Source: Chloroflexota bacterium
GTDB lineage: Bacteria > Chloroflexota > Anaerolineae > CG2-30-64-16
Reading direction: 5' to 3'
Length of the DNA stretch: 40,777 nucleotides
NCBI GenBank assembly: GCA_029555885.1
Contig: JAKPQT010000175.1
Span: forward strand, 1-40,777
Shown here: in pieces, positions 1-8,070 of the stretch
Layout: each line of letters opens with the position of its first letter
Numbering within the stretch: the first letter of the stretch is position 1
Program-made: the position numbers and the translations under genes
Notes under the pieces: generated by a model
Seen by the model: only the letters and a program-made list of their open reading frames with translations
The model's database searches: none
Told to the model about the DNA's origin: nothing

Positions 1-20
1 TTCCCAGATCGGAGGAACCT

Positions 21-977
21 ATGACATCCAAACGACTCGACCGCAGGCAATTCCTGGCCGCGTCCGCGGCTGCCGCGGCCACCGCGGCCCTGGCCGCTTG
101 CGTTCCTATCCCCCGAGAAGAGGAGCCTGAAATGGAACAACGAACCCTGGGCAAGACCGGTCGCAAGCTATCCATCGTCGGCTTCGGCGGCATCGTCGTG
201 ATGAACGAGACCGTCGAATCCTCGGCCGCGCTCGTCCGCCAGGCCATCGAGCGCGGCATCAACTACTTTGACGTGGCCCCCTCCTACGGCAATGCCGAGG
301 ACAGGCTTGGTCCTGCGCTGGAGCCCTACCGCAAGGATGTGTTCCTGGCGTGCAAGACGCAGCAGCGTACCCGCGCAGGCGCGGAGGCGGAGCTCAAGCG
401 TTCGCTGGAGAAGATGCGGACGGATCACTTCGACCTGTACCAGTTCCATGCCGTTACGACGATGGATGACGTGGAGACCATCCTGGGGCCGGGCGGCGCG
501 CTGGAGGCGTTCCTTGACGCGCGCGAGCGGGGCGTCATCCAGCACATCGGCTTCTCAGCGCACGGCGAGCAGGCCGCGCTCGCGCTGCTGGACCGCTTCC
601 AGTTCGACACCATCCTCTACCCGATCAACTGGGTCATGTGGCACGCGGGGAACTTCGGCCCAGGCGTCGTGCGGCGGGCGCAGGAGCAGGGGCTTGGCAT
701 CCTCGCGCTCAAGGCGCTGGCGCGGCAGCCGTGGCCCGCGGGCGCGGAGAAGACGTGGCCGAAATGCTGGTACGAGCCGGTAGACACGCCGGAGGATGCG
801 CTGTGGGGAATGCGCTTCACCCTGTCGCGCGGGGTGACCGCGGCGGTGTCGCCCAGCCATGCCGAGCTGCTGTGGCAGATGTGCGACGTCGCGCCGCAGG
901 TGACGCCGCTCACGCCTGCTGAGGAAGCGCTGTTGGCGGAGCGCAGCGCGGCATACAAGCCGTTGTTCGTGGCCTGA
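21..977 (+). CDS. Exported (Tat/lipoprotein) aldo/keto reductase
   Basis: An NAD(P)H-dependent carbonyl reductase of the aldo/keto reductase superfamily, 318 aa; the substrate cannot be told. The catalytic tetrad is visible as Asp84 and Tyr89 (FDVAPSYG), Lys112 (LACKT) and His143 (LYQFHA). The N-terminus carries a twin-arginine motif (DRRQFLAAS, residues 7-15), an Ala-rich hydrophobic stretch and a lipobox ending in Cys27 (LAAC), so the full-length form is probably Tat-exported and lipid-anchored. The start has a GGAGGA ribosome site just upstream. A second ATG at 132 (Met38) has its own GAGGAG site and would give a cytosolic enzyme of normal family length. The fold and tetrad are clear; export is inferred from motif only. 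Confidence 0.9.
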   Translation: MTSKRLDRRQFLAASAAAAATAALAACVPIPREEEPEMEQRTLGKTGRKLSIVGFGGIVVMNETVESSAALVRQAIERGINYFDVAPSYGNAEDRLGPALEPYRKDVFLACKTQQRTRAGAEAELKRSLEKMRTDHFDLYQFHAVTTMDDVETILGPGGALEAFLDARERGVIQHIGFSAHGEQAALALLDRFQFDTILYPINWVMWHAGNFGPGVVRRAQEQGLGILALKALARQPWPAGAEKTWPKCWYEPVDTPEDALWGMRFTLSRGVTAAVSPSHAELLWQMCDVAPQVTPLTPAEEALLAERSAAYKPLFVA

Positions 978-985
978 ACCGGCGG

Positions 986-1032
986 CCCTCACGCCCTCTC
1001 CCACACCGCAGCGTGGGAGAGGGCGGTGAGGG
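986..1032. terminator. Hairpin repeat (CCCTCAC/GTGAGGG type) between convergent genes
   Basis: A 47-bp near-perfect inverted repeat, CCCTCACGCCCTCTCCCAC paired with GTGGGAGAGGGC-GGTGAGGG, with a short ACCGCAGC-type loop. It fills the gap between two convergent genes and ends on the base before the minus-strand stop codon. There is no T-run, so it is a terminator candidate by position only. Relatives lie at 9503, 12659 and 20251. Confidence 0.75.
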
Positions 1033-2034
1033 TTAACCCGTAATCCGCGCCTTCATCCACTCGTTGCTGTTGTGGAAGTCCGCGACGGCATTTCCAGGGT
1101 GTACCAGCGCATCGAACAGTGCGCGGTCGGTGTCCGCCAGGTTCATCTCCAGCACCGGCAGGAACTCGTCCATGTGGGCCATCGTCTTCGGGCCGAAGAT
1201 GGGCGCGGTGATGCCCGGCTGGTCCTTGCACCAGAGCAGCGCGAGCTGCGCGCCGGTCATGCCGCGCTCCTGGGCCATGCGCGCGACCTCGGCTGCGACC
1301 TCGCGGCCGCGCGTCGAGACGCGCTCGCGGAACAGGTCGCTGCGTGCCGCGCGCGAATCCTCCGGAATCTCGCTGCCGGGCGGATAGCGGTTGGCGAGCA
1401 CCCCGCCGGCCAGCGGCGACCAGGGGATAAGGGCCATGCCGTACTTCTGCGCCAGCGGGACCAGCTCGTTCTCGATGCGCCGGTCGAGCAGGTTGTAGGG
1501 CGGCTGCTCGCTGATGTAGCGGTTCAGGCCGAGCCGCTCGCTGGTTGCCAGTGCCTCCATCACCATCCAGGCCGGGTGGGTCGAGCAGCCGATGTAGAGC
1601 ACCTTGCCCGCGCGCACGAGGTCATCGAACGCGCGCAGCGTCTCGTCCTGAGGGAATTGCATCGGCGGGCGGTGCAACTGGTAGAGGTCGATGCGGTCGG
1701 TCTGCAAGCGGCGCAGCGAATCCTCGCAGGCCCGGATGATGTGGTAGCGCGAGTCGCCCTGCTCGTTCGGGCCGGGGCCCATCCTGCCGTGCACTTTCGT
1801 CGCCAGCACGATCTGGTCGCGTCGTCCGTTCTCTTTCAGCGCGCGGCCCACGATGCGCTCGCTCTCGCCCCCGTTGTAGACGTTCGCCGTGTCGATGAAG
1901 TTGATGCCCGCGTCCAGTGCCCGGTTGATCATGGCGATGGATTCGGCTTCTTCGGTCGGTCCGCCGAAGTTCATCGCGCCCAGGCACAGCGGCGACACCA
2001 TGACGCCCGTGCGTCCCAAAGGTCGGTAATCCAT
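1033..2034 (-). CDS. Aldo/keto reductase
   Basis: A cytosolic aldo/keto reductase of 333 aa, full length for the family. The N-terminus MDYRPLGRTGVMVSPLCLG is the typical first strand and loop. Catalytic residues are Asp48 and Tyr53 (FIDTANVYNGGESE), Lys80 (VLATKVHG) and His121 (DLYQLHRP). The C-terminal half has the cofactor-loop pattern GPKTMAHMDEFL common in YajO/GsfA-like members. The start at 2034 is chosen because AAAGGAGC precedes it by 7 bases; a longer reading frame upstream runs into the word-repeat tract at 2115 and is not credible. No signal peptide. It is convergent with the exported reductase at 21-977, but the two are not close paralogues. Confidence 0.92.
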   Translation of the reverse strand: MDYRPLGRTGVMVSPLCLGAMNFGGPTEEAESIAMINRALDAGINFIDTANVYNGGESERIVGRALKENGRRDQIVLATKVHGRMGPGPNEQGDSRYHIIRACEDSLRRLQTDRIDLYQLHRPPMQFPQDETLRAFDDLVRAGKVLYIGCSTHPAWMVMEALATSERLGLNRYISEQPPYNLLDRRIENELVPLAQKYGMALIPWSPLAGGVLANRYPPGSEIPEDSRAARSDLFRERVSTRGREVAAEVARMAQERGMTGAQLALLWCKDQPGITAPIFGPKTMAHMDEFLPVLEMNLADTDRALFDALVHPGNAVADFHNSNEWMKARITG

Positions 2035-2114
2035 GTTGCGCTCCTTTTTCCACTCAGTCATGCAAATACACGCGATGGCCGAACCATACGACAGATGGGG
2101 TGATTTGACAAGTT

Positions 2115-2140
2115 GATTGAAGATTACAGATTGAAGATTG
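2115..2140. repeat. Word-repeat tract (GATTGAA/GAAGATT unit)
   Basis: Tandem degenerate 7-8 bp words (GATTGAAGATT-ACA-GATTGAAGATT), AT-rich against GC-rich surroundings, lying between the start of one minus-strand gene and the end of the next. Tracts built on the same word occur at 4370, 14053 and 33464. Confidence 0.7.
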
Positions 2141-2160
2141 GTGGGGCGCACCCGCGATGA

Positions 2161-2844
2161 CTACGAAACCGGACGCGCCAGCAGGCGGCTGCGCCCGCGC
2201 TTGCCCGCCTCGACCAGGACGCCGGTCTCGCGGAGGCAGAACGCCAGCTTCTGGGTGAGCCAGAGGGGCTGCCCCGTCGCAGCAGCCAGCTCGCGCGCGG
2301 TGAAAGGTTCCGGCAGCTCGGCAGGCAGGAGTGCCGCCAGGTCCGTCGGCGAGCGAAAGATGCAGCTATCGATGACCTCCAGCAGCCGGCGTTCGACCGT
2401 CATCCACCCCTTGCGCCGCCAGTTGCGCGCGCGCGTAGTATCGTGGCGCCGCACCTCTTCCTCGCGGATGAGCACCACCTCCAGCGAGAAGTGCGGGTCA
2501 GCCAGCAGTCGGGGAAAGCTGACCAGCTCACGCGCGACCTGCATAGCCGAGCCGCGCAGTGGCGATTTGCGCCGGCCCAGGAACGCACCGTCCTCGTCCA
2601 CGCGCACGATCCACTTTTCCGCCGCAACCGGATAGATCAGGTGCACGACATGCCCCTCGACCAGCCGCGCCAGCTTGCGCTTGAGCGCCACCAGCCCGCG
2701 CGTCTGGATTTCGATCAGCAGGTCGCCCCGCACGATATCGATCACGTAGCCATCCACCGCGACCTCGAATCGGTCGTCCGGCCGGGCGTACCATTCCTTG
2801 AGGGCCGCGTGCAGCGGCTTCTCGTTCAACGTGCCGATTGCCAT
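2161..2844 (-). CDS. Conserved hypothetical protein, possible PD-(D/E)XK-like fold
   Basis: A 227-aa soluble protein I do not recognise with certainty. The N-terminal third has Asp in VIDIVRGD followed by LLIEIQTRG, a spacing reminiscent of the D...E-x-Q/K metal site of restriction-endonuclease-like folds, then a basic helix KRKLARLV. The C-terminal part (FTARELAAATGQPLWLTQKLAFCLRETGVL) reads like a winged-helix DNA-binding domain. A DNA-linked role is inference. The start at 2844 (MAIGTLNEK) is preferred over a Met 12 codons earlier because that earlier codon lies inside the terminator hairpin 2860-2895; the ribosome site (GGGGTGGA) is modest. It follows the LysM gene on the same strand but is separated by that terminator. 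Confidence 0.7.
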   Translation of the reverse strand: MAIGTLNEKPLHAALKEWYARPDDRFEVAVDGYVIDIVRGDLLIEIQTRGLVALKRKLARLVEGHVVHLIYPVAAEKWIVRVDEDGAFLGRRKSPLRGSAMQVARELVSFPRLLADPHFSLEVVLIREEEVRRHDTTRARNWRRKGWMTVERRLLEVIDSCIFRSPTDLAALLPAELPEPFTARELAAATGQPLWLTQKLAFCLRETGVLVEAGKRGRSRLLARPVS

Positions 2845-2859
2845 CCTGTCCACCCCAAT

Positions 2860-2895
2860 AAGAAAGCCCGAGGAAGTCATCCTCGGGCCTTCTTA
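2860..2895. terminator. Rho-independent terminator of the LysM gene
   Basis: A perfect 9-bp stem, GCCCGAGGA/TCCTCGGGC (2866-2874 with 2880-2888), with a 5-base loop, extended by further A-T pairs on both sides. Read on the minus strand the stem is followed by TTTCTTATT, and on the plus strand by TTCTTATA, so it could work in both directions. It ends the minus-strand LysM gene and argues against a longer start for the next gene. Confidence 0.85.
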
Positions 2896-2916
2896 TACCT
2901 TAAGCGAAGCCGTTTA

Positions 2917-3345
2917 TCAATGGTACGGGATCAGCAAGATTTGACCTGCGATGATGCGGTTCGGGTCCGCCAGGTGGTTGACGGTCGCCAGATAGGTGTA
3001 GCTCCAGCCGTAGCGCCGCGCAATTGAGTAGAGCGTGTCACCCCACCTCACCTGGTACAGGAAGCCGAATGGCACCTCTTCTCCCGGAACGACACAGATC
3101 GTCCGGCCGGCCACGATATAATTCGGGTTGCTTATTCCGTTCAGGCGGGCCAGCGCCCAAACGGTCGTGTGGAAACGGACCGCGATGCGATACAACGTAT
3201 CGCCCCACTTGATGGTGTAGACCTGCTGACAGCCGGGTCCTCCTGCGGTGGCTGCGGGCGCAGCCGAGGCGGGGGCCGGTGCTACTGCCAGGAACAGCAA
3301 TGCCGCAAGCACCAGTACCGAAAGCCAGATATGCAAACGTCTCAT
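2917..3345 (-). CDS. Exported protein with two LysM domains
   Basis: A 142-aa secreted protein that should bind peptidoglycan or another N-acetylglucosamine polymer at the cell surface. A signal peptide covers about residues 1-28 (MRRLHIWLSVLVLAALLFL then APASA). Two LysM modules follow: roughly residues 40-85 (YTIKWGDTLYRIAVRF ... IVAGRTICV) and 93-142 (YQVRWGDTLYSIARRYG ... IIAGQILLIP), both with the WGDTLY and N-x-I signature. There is no catalytic domain, so it is a binding or scaffolding protein. The start at 3345 has a perfect AAGGAGG six bases upstream; a Met 15 codons earlier lacks this. It has its own terminator at 2860-2895. Confidence 0.92.
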   Translation of the reverse strand: MRRLHIWLSVLVLAALLFLAVAPAPASAAPAATAGGPGCQQVYTIKWGDTLYRIAVRFHTTVWALARLNGISNPNYIVAGRTICVVPGEEVPFGFLYQVRWGDTLYSIARRYGWSYTYLATVNHLADPNRIIAGQILLIPYH

Positions 3346-3584
3346 CTCATGCCTCCTTCGATCGATGAGATCGCCCGCGGCGCTGAACATTCAGCCCTAC
3401 TATGTTATAGACGAATGATGCAGCCAGAAGTTCCGCTCAGTTTTATGAGTTGTTACTGTTCCGCTTTGCAAATCTGGCGCTGCTGCGCGGCAGGAGTATC
3501 CAAGGGCTGCGATGGATGCTTTAACGGGGTCTGATATCCCGAATGCGCAATTTGATGGTAGGATAGCGCTATAGGAGGGATGAG

Positions 3585-4376
3585 GTGTCAACGTCCACCG
3601 ACCCGAACATGCCCGCTGAGCCGTGGTATGCAACCTTCTTCGGCGAGGACTATCTGCGCATCCACGCAGCCTACCTGTTTCCTGAACGGACGCAGTGGGA
3701 ACTGGAGGGGATGCTGTCCCTGGTGCGCGTCGCGGGCCTGCCGGAAGCCGCGACCCTCCTGGACCTGGCCTGCGGGCAGGGCCGCCATGCCGTGCCCCTG
3801 GCCGCGCTGGGCTACCGCGTGACGGGGCTGGACCTGAGCCCGGTATTGCTCCGCCGGGCGCGGGCCGCCGCACGCGCAAGCGGAGTCTCCGTGCGCTGGG
3901 CGCGTGCGGACATGCGCCGTATCCCATTCGCTTCCGAGTTCGATGCGGTCATCAACATCTTCAATACGTTCGGCTACCTGGAGTCGGAGGCCGAGGACCT
4001 GGCCGTGCTGCGCGCCGTGGCAGGTGCGCTCAACCCGGGCGGCCTCTTCCTGCTCGAGACGGTCAGCCGGGACGCCATCTTGCGCCACTTCGTACCCGCC
4101 GCAGTGGACCATCTGGCGGACGGCACACTCGTGCTGCAGGAGCAGGCGTTTGACCTGCGGACGAGCCGGTTGGCCGTCGCCATCACGCTCATCGAGCCCG
4201 ATGGCGCGCGGCGGACCTACAGCCAGTCCATTCGCATCTACACGCCCACCGAGCTATGCGGCCTGCACGAAGCGGCCGGCTTGCAGGTGGAGGGCGTGTA
4301 CGGCGGGCTCGACGGGAGCCCGCTGACGCTGGACAGCCTCCGGCTGGTCGTGCTGGCGCGGAAGCGCACGGATTGA
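3585..4376 (+). CDS. Class I SAM-dependent methyltransferase
   Basis: A 263-aa S-adenosylmethionine-dependent methyltransferase with substrate unknown. Motif I is LLDLACGQGRHAVPLAALG (about residues 58-76), followed by the acidic motif II VTGLDLSP, the motif-III-like region WARADMRRIPF and motif IV FDAVINIFNTFGYL. The FNTFGYL and 'LETVSRDAI' segments are typical of small Methyltransf_25/11 proteins in high-GC Gram-variable bacteria. Translation starts at GTG 3585 with AGGAGGG upstream; an ATG at 3580 is in another frame. It is divergent from the LysM gene, with a 239-bp gap between them that contains no recognisable strong promoter. Confidence 0.88.
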   Translation: MSTSTDPNMPAEPWYATFFGEDYLRIHAAYLFPERTQWELEGMLSLVRVAGLPEAATLLDLACGQGRHAVPLAALGYRVTGLDLSPVLLRRARAAARASGVSVRWARADMRRIPFASEFDAVINIFNTFGYLESEAEDLAVLRAVAGALNPGGLFLLETVSRDAILRHFVPAAVDHLADGTLVLQEQAFDLRTSRLAVAITLIEPDGARRTYSQSIRIYTPTELCGLHEAAGLQVEGVYGGLDGSPLTLDSLRLVVLARKRTD

Positions 4377-4412
4377 AGATTAAAGATTGAAAATCGAAGA
4401 TTACGAATGAAT
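4370..4412. repeat. Word-repeat tract (GATTGAA/GAAGATT unit)
   Basis: GATTGAAGATTAAAGATTGAAAATCGAAGATTACGAATGAATC-like series of degenerate 7-8 bp words between convergent genes, overlapping the stop codon of the methyltransferase gene. Same word as at 2115 and 14053. Confidence 0.65.
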
Positions 4413-4447
4413 CCTTAGCATCCTTGGCGCCTTCGCGGTTCAATTCC

Positions 4448-5470
4448 TCATCGCGGGTTCTCTTCCACGAACGCCTCGAACACGGCCGCGGCATTCTCCG
4501 TCGGCGTCTCCGGCTGGAGCGACTTGGCCGGCGCGAGGATGTAGCCGCCGTCGCGCCCAACCTCCCGGCGCAGCCGCCGCACCTCCGCCTTGATGCTCTC
4601 CGGCGTGCCGAAGGGGATGGTGCTCTGGCTGCCCAGGCAGCCAAAGAAGGTAATGTTCGCGCCGTACTTGCGCTTAAGCTCGTACGGGTTCATCCCCGCG
4701 GCCTCCGGCTGCACGCTCTCCAGCACGTCCAGCCCGATCTCGATGATATCGGGCAGAATATCCGCGACCGAGCCGCAGGAGTGCGCGAACGCATACAGGC
4801 CGTGGCGGTGGACGGCCTCGTAGATTTTCGCCCAGCGCGGCTTGAGGAACTTGCGCCAGCGCTTCGGCCCGATGATGACCCCGCGCTGGTCGCCCCAGTC
4901 GTCCCCAAACAGGATGCCGTCAATGGGCAGGTCCGCAGTGTACTCTACGAACGCCAGGTACAGTTCCGTCAGGCGATCCATCGCCTCTTCGACGAAGTCC
5001 GGGTCGGTCACGACGTCCGTCAGCAGGTTCTCGAACCCGCGCAGGTTCCAGCTCCGCTCGAAGAGGCCCCAGCCCAACTCTGCGAGATGGAAGGAGTCGG
5101 GCGTCTCCGCAATGACCTGGCGCGACCGCTCGCGCCAGTCCGGGCGGAGAAAGACCTCCGGGCCGGGGAAGGTGTAGCCCTCGAAGGACGGCTGGCTGAG
5201 CGGCGGCTTCTCCAGGTGCCACGGCCGGCGGTCCTGCCGCCAGATGCCGCCGTAGCCGTCGCGCACGTAAACATCGTCGATCGGTTCCTTCAGGTCCGTA
5301 TCGACAGCCTGTGCCCGTACCATGAAGGGTACGAGCCGGTCGCGCCAGGCCGGGCTGCCATAGTGCGCGTCCAGCCGCTCCGCCACATCGCCCTCGAAGC
5401 TGAGGCTGTAGGGCGTCACCGGCGGCTGGCGGTGCTGGAGGGTTTCGAGCATGACATCGCGGGGTTTCAT
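4448..5470 (-). CDS. URO-D superfamily protein, methyltransferase-like (MtaA type)
   Basis: A 340-aa protein of the uroporphyrinogen decarboxylase superfamily. The N-terminus MKPRDVMLETLQHRQPPVTPYSL and the C-terminus (PFGTPESIKAEVRR ... GGYILAPAKSLQPETP) are typical of the family branch that includes MtaA/CmuA corrinoid or cobamide methyltransferases. The segment YAFAHSCGSVADILPDI contains the His-x-Cys (HSC) motif used as a zinc site in methyltransferase members, with a further Cys in FFGCLGSQ. Haem synthesis is therefore unlikely; methyl or demethylation chemistry is the better guess. The start at 5470 has GAGGAAA upstream. It lies 72 bp downstream of a second URO-D-like gene on the same strand, probably as an operon interrupted by the hairpin at 5491. 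Confidence 0.85.
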   Translation of the reverse strand: MKPRDVMLETLQHRQPPVTPYSLSFEGDVAERLDAHYGSPAWRDRLVPFMVRAQAVDTDLKEPIDDVYVRDGYGGIWRQDRRPWHLEKPPLSQPSFEGYTFPGPEVFLRPDWRERSRQVIAETPDSFHLAELGWGLFERSWNLRGFENLLTDVVTDPDFVEEAMDRLTELYLAFVEYTADLPIDGILFGDDWGDQRGVIIGPKRWRKFLKPRWAKIYEAVHRHGLYAFAHSCGSVADILPDIIEIGLDVLESVQPEAAGMNPYELKRKYGANITFFGCLGSQSTIPFGTPESIKAEVRRLRREVGRDGGYILAPAKSLQPETPTENAAAVFEAFVEENPR

Positions 5471-5490
5471 GGGGTTTCCTCGATTCATGT

Positions 5491-5531
5491 GACCCTTCTC
5501 GGCTAGGGCGGAGCCCCAGCCGAGAAGGGTC
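5491..5531. other. Long perfect hairpin between two URO-D-like genes
   Basis: A perfect 14-bp inverted repeat (GACCCTTCTCGGCT at 5491-5504 and its complement at 5518-5531), with GGG/CCC pairing inside the 13-base loop. It starts 11 bp after the upstream gene's stop codon and ends 21 bp before the next start. No T-run follows on either side, so it may act as an attenuator or mRNA-end stabiliser rather than a classical terminator. Confidence 0.6.
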
Positions 5532-5542
5532 ATAAACAGCGC

Positions 5543-6664
5543 TTATTGCAGGCCGAACATTTGCTCCTTCAGGTCCAAGTAATAGACATAATCGTCGGGG
5601 TCCACGTTCGGCGGGCAGCGGTGATCGCAGAAGGGGATGTAGCCCCCGCGCTCCACGAGCGGGACCAGCGAGTCCAGGTACGCCTTGATGGCCTCGCGGC
5701 CCGCGCCCAGCGCCATCTTGTCCACGCCGCCCATGATGCGCAGTTCCTTGCCGTACTGGCCGAGCAGCTCCGCGGGATGCACGCAGCTGTTGACCTCGTA
5801 GGGGAACAGGCAGTTGATGCCGCCCTCCAGGAAGTAGCGCATGATGGGCCGCACGTTGCCGTCGCAGTCGGTGTACCAGATATCGATGCCGTGGGCCTTG
5901 AGCCGCTCGTTGATGCGCTTGTAGCGCGGCATGACCACGTTCTTGAAGAAGCGCGTCGAGACGATGGGGCCGGCCTTGTAGCAGATGTCCTCCCAGCCGG
6001 AGGCGTACTCGAAATCGAAGTGGCCGAGCACCTGGTCGAGGAAGTCCTCGACCATCACGCAGCACGTCTCGACCATGTCCTCGACCATCTCCGGATAGTC
6101 ATACGTCGCATACGCCAGCCCCTCGAAGGTCAGCATGTCGCGCACCTTGCCGATCATCGAGCCGCACGACACGCCGAGCGGGTAATCCCGGTTGGCCGGA
6201 TGCCGTGCCTTGAGCTGTGCCAGGTCCACCTGGCGGGCCGGGTCGTCGCGGCGGAACCGTTCCTCCTTGACCTGCGCCCAATCCTCCGGCGTGCGCACGG
6301 TCGCCTTGATGTAGTGCGGGATGGTGTCGTGGCCGTCCTTCGGCACCTCGGCCAGCAGGCCGTCTGCGTTCATCAGGATGTTCGTGGTCTCGCGCTCCTC
6401 GACGACCGTCTCCGGGAAGGTCGGGTGGAGCCAGACCCGTCCGCCGATGGCCTCGATACGGTCGAAGTTGAAGAAGATATCGGCCTCGCGGTTGTTGGTG
6501 ATGCCGTTGTCCTTGAAGATCGGCCACACCTCGAAATTGTCGTCCCAGTAGCCGAACTCCATATTGAAGCAGCGGTCGACGGGCGCATAGTGCATCTGGC
6601 GCACGAAGCGCTCGCGGTCGGTCATCGTGCCGGCCCATTTGGGCCGGATAGGGGTGATGGTCAT
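5543..6664 (-). CDS. URO-D superfamily protein, second tandem member
   Basis: A 373-aa protein of the uroporphyrinogen decarboxylase superfamily, distantly related to its downstream neighbour. Family landmarks are MTDRERFVRQMHYAPVDRCFNMEFGYWDD near the N-terminus, the central FASTR-like SGWEDICYKAGPIVSTRFF, and the late segment LRIMGGVDKMAL. Where methyltransferase members have HxC, this one has YTDCDGNVRPIM, and a later DHRCPP could supply other metal ligands. It probably acts on a methylated or carboxylated small molecule, not on uroporphyrinogen. The start at 6664 has AAGGACT about 11 bases upstream; an internal Met at 6625 lacks a ribosome site. With the next gene it forms a two-gene unit. 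Confidence 0.83.
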   Translation of the reverse strand: MTITPIRPKWAGTMTDRERFVRQMHYAPVDRCFNMEFGYWDDNFEVWPIFKDNGITNNREADIFFNFDRIEAIGGRVWLHPTFPETVVEERETTNILMNADGLLAEVPKDGHDTIPHYIKATVRTPEDWAQVKEERFRRDDPARQVDLAQLKARHPANRDYPLGVSCGSMIGKVRDMLTFEGLAYATYDYPEMVEDMVETCCVMVEDFLDQVLGHFDFEYASGWEDICYKAGPIVSTRFFKNVVMPRYKRINERLKAHGIDIWYTDCDGNVRPIMRYFLEGGINCLFPYEVNSCVHPAELLGQYGKELRIMGGVDKMALGAGREAIKAYLDSLVPLVERGGYIPFCDHRCPPNVDPDDYVYYLDLKEQMFGLQ

Positions 6665-6764
6665 GATGGGGTGAGTCCTTGTGTGAGCTGATCGATTATA
6701 TCGATTTACGGGCTTGCGGGGTTATTATCGCTTAAGTGGGCGGGGCGTCAAGCCGGGGATGTTG

Positions 6765-6810
6765 CTGCAGGGAGGAGTCCGCATTTGAGAATGCAGACTC
6801 CTCCCTGCAG
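6765..6810. terminator. Hairpin downstream of the patatin gene
   Basis: A 15-bp stem (CTGCAGGGAGGAGTC at 6765-6779, complement at 6796-6810) plus an inner 5-bp stem GCATT/AATGC and a 4-base loop, with one mismatch. It begins 4 bases beyond the minus-strand stop codon at 6815. There is no T-run; the terminator role is inferred from position. Confidence 0.65.
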
Positions 6811-6814
6811 ACAA

Positions 6815-8002
6815 TTACTCGTCCAGGATCTTGCGCGCCCGCCGGTTGGCCAGGTCCATGTCGGTGGGTGCCTGCTGAACGCTGCGTGAGCTGATCTGTC
6901 GCAGATAGGCCTCAGCCGCCTGCCTGCCGGCCTCAATGATGGCCGCGCGGCGCTCAGGCAACATGTCGAACTCGGTTGTGCCGAACCCCTTGGCCGGCAG
7001 ATGGACGACCAGATGGCCGAACTCCTCGATCGCGCCCCGATCGGCCGCGCGCGTTGCCGTCTCGACCAACCCCTGGAGCCGGCGCACGGTGGCGAATTCC
7101 GAGAACCCGCTGTGGAACAGGGCCGAGCCGGGCAGCGCCGGTGCGCCGGGCACGTCCACCGTCTCGTCGATCAGGAAGCCGATGACCTTGTCGTTCGGCT
7201 TCTCGCCCATGACCTTCTGCACCGTGGCGTCGCTGGACACGAGCAGCTCGATGGGGAAGTTGCTCAACAGCCCCCCATCCACGACCGAATGGCCCGTCAG
7301 GTCACGGCCGCGGTACGGGCCCCAGTCCGCCTGCCAGATGACTTCCTCCCAGAGCAGCGGCACGCTCATCGACATGCGCGCGGCCCACTCGACCGGCACA
7401 CCCGGCGCGGTGCGGTGATTCAGGACCAGCTTGCGCGCATCGGTCGTGTCCGCGGCGATCAGCGTCAACTCGCTGCCGGTCTGCTCCTGGAACTTTGCCA
7501 GCGTCAACCCCGCGTATTGCCGCGGTTGGCCGTTGTGTGTGCCCGTATTCAGCGCCCGGCGCATCCAATCCAGGAACGCGTCTGCACCATACCACCCGCC
7601 GCGCTCGAAGAACGCCAGCAGGTGACACAGCCTGGGGCTCTTGGCCATCCCGCGGATGATGCGCTCATCGATGCTGCGCTCGATGCGCTCGGGGATGCCA
7701 GGGATGTCGATGCCAACCAGCAGCTTCCGCAATGCGCCGTCGTTGATTTCTGGGTCGCTGAACTTGCCCGGCTGGCCGAGGAATGTTGCGAAGATGGCCC
7801 GGCCATCTGCCGCGCGTTCCTCTAGCGCGGTCTGCACATCTGTAGTCTCATAGCCTGCGGCCAGCAGGGTAGCGGTAATGGCGCCTGCCGATGTGCCGAG
7901 CACCCGGCCCGCCGTGTGCCCTGCCTCTTCGAAGGCCTGCAGCGCGCCGACGAAAGCGAATCCCTTTGCCCCGCCCCCTTCAAAGACCAGATCATACTGC
8001 AT
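6815..8002 (-). CDS. Patatin-like phospholipase
   Basis: A 395-aa patatin-family lipid acyl hydrolase with a Ser-Asp catalytic dyad. The oxyanion loop is FEGGGAKGFAF (residues 7-17). The nucleophile elbow GTSAG puts the catalytic serine at 38, and the partner aspartate is in SVVDGGLLSNFP, about residue 235. No signal peptide or membrane segment is visible, so a cytosolic or injected role cannot be separated. A much longer upstream open frame is rejected because the family starts exactly at MQYDLVFEGGG, which has AAGGAGG seven bases before the ATG. A good promoter lies at 8071-8099. It is followed by a hairpin at 6765-6810. Substrate is unknown. Confidence 0.93.
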   Translation of the reverse strand: MQYDLVFEGGGAKGFAFVGALQAFEEAGHTAGRVLGTSAGAITATLLAAGYETTDVQTALEERAADGRAIFATFLGQPGKFSDPEINDGALRKLLVGIDIPGIPERIERSIDERIIRGMAKSPRLCHLLAFFERGGWYGADAFLDWMRRALNTGTHNGQPRQYAGLTLAKFQEQTGSELTLIAADTTDARKLVLNHRTAPGVPVEWAARMSMSVPLLWEEVIWQADWGPYRGRDLTGHSVVDGGLLSNFPIELLVSSDATVQKVMGEKPNDKVIGFLIDETVDVPGAPALPGSALFHSGFSEFATVRRLQGLVETATRAADRGAIEEFGHLVVHLPAKGFGTTEFDMLPERRAAIIEAGRQAAEAYLRQISSRSVQQAPTDMDLANRRARKILDE

Positions 8003-8070
8003 GACGAAACCTCCTTCATGCCTGTCGGCCCTCGCGGCCGCCCGTGCAACAGTCGGACTGGCTATGTACA

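Noticed and set aside
1072..2103. A 343-codon open frame antisense to the aldo/keto reductase
   Set aside because: The opposite strand encodes a complete enzyme with all catalytic residues; the antisense product is Arg/His/Ala-rich with no family features, the usual GC-rich shadow.
2845..2880. Earlier Met (2880) as start of the unknown protein at 2161
   Set aside because: It falls within the intrinsic terminator hairpin of the preceding gene.
4448..6664. URO-D-like genes as haem biosynthesis hemE
   Set aside because: Metal-type HxC and DCDG motifs, a tandem arrangement and no other haem genes point to the methyltransferase-like branch.
4424..6691. Open frames of about 360-380 codons antisense to both URO-D-like genes
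   Set aside because: Products are rich in Arg, His and Val with no motifs; the minus-strand genes have ribosome sites and family signatures.
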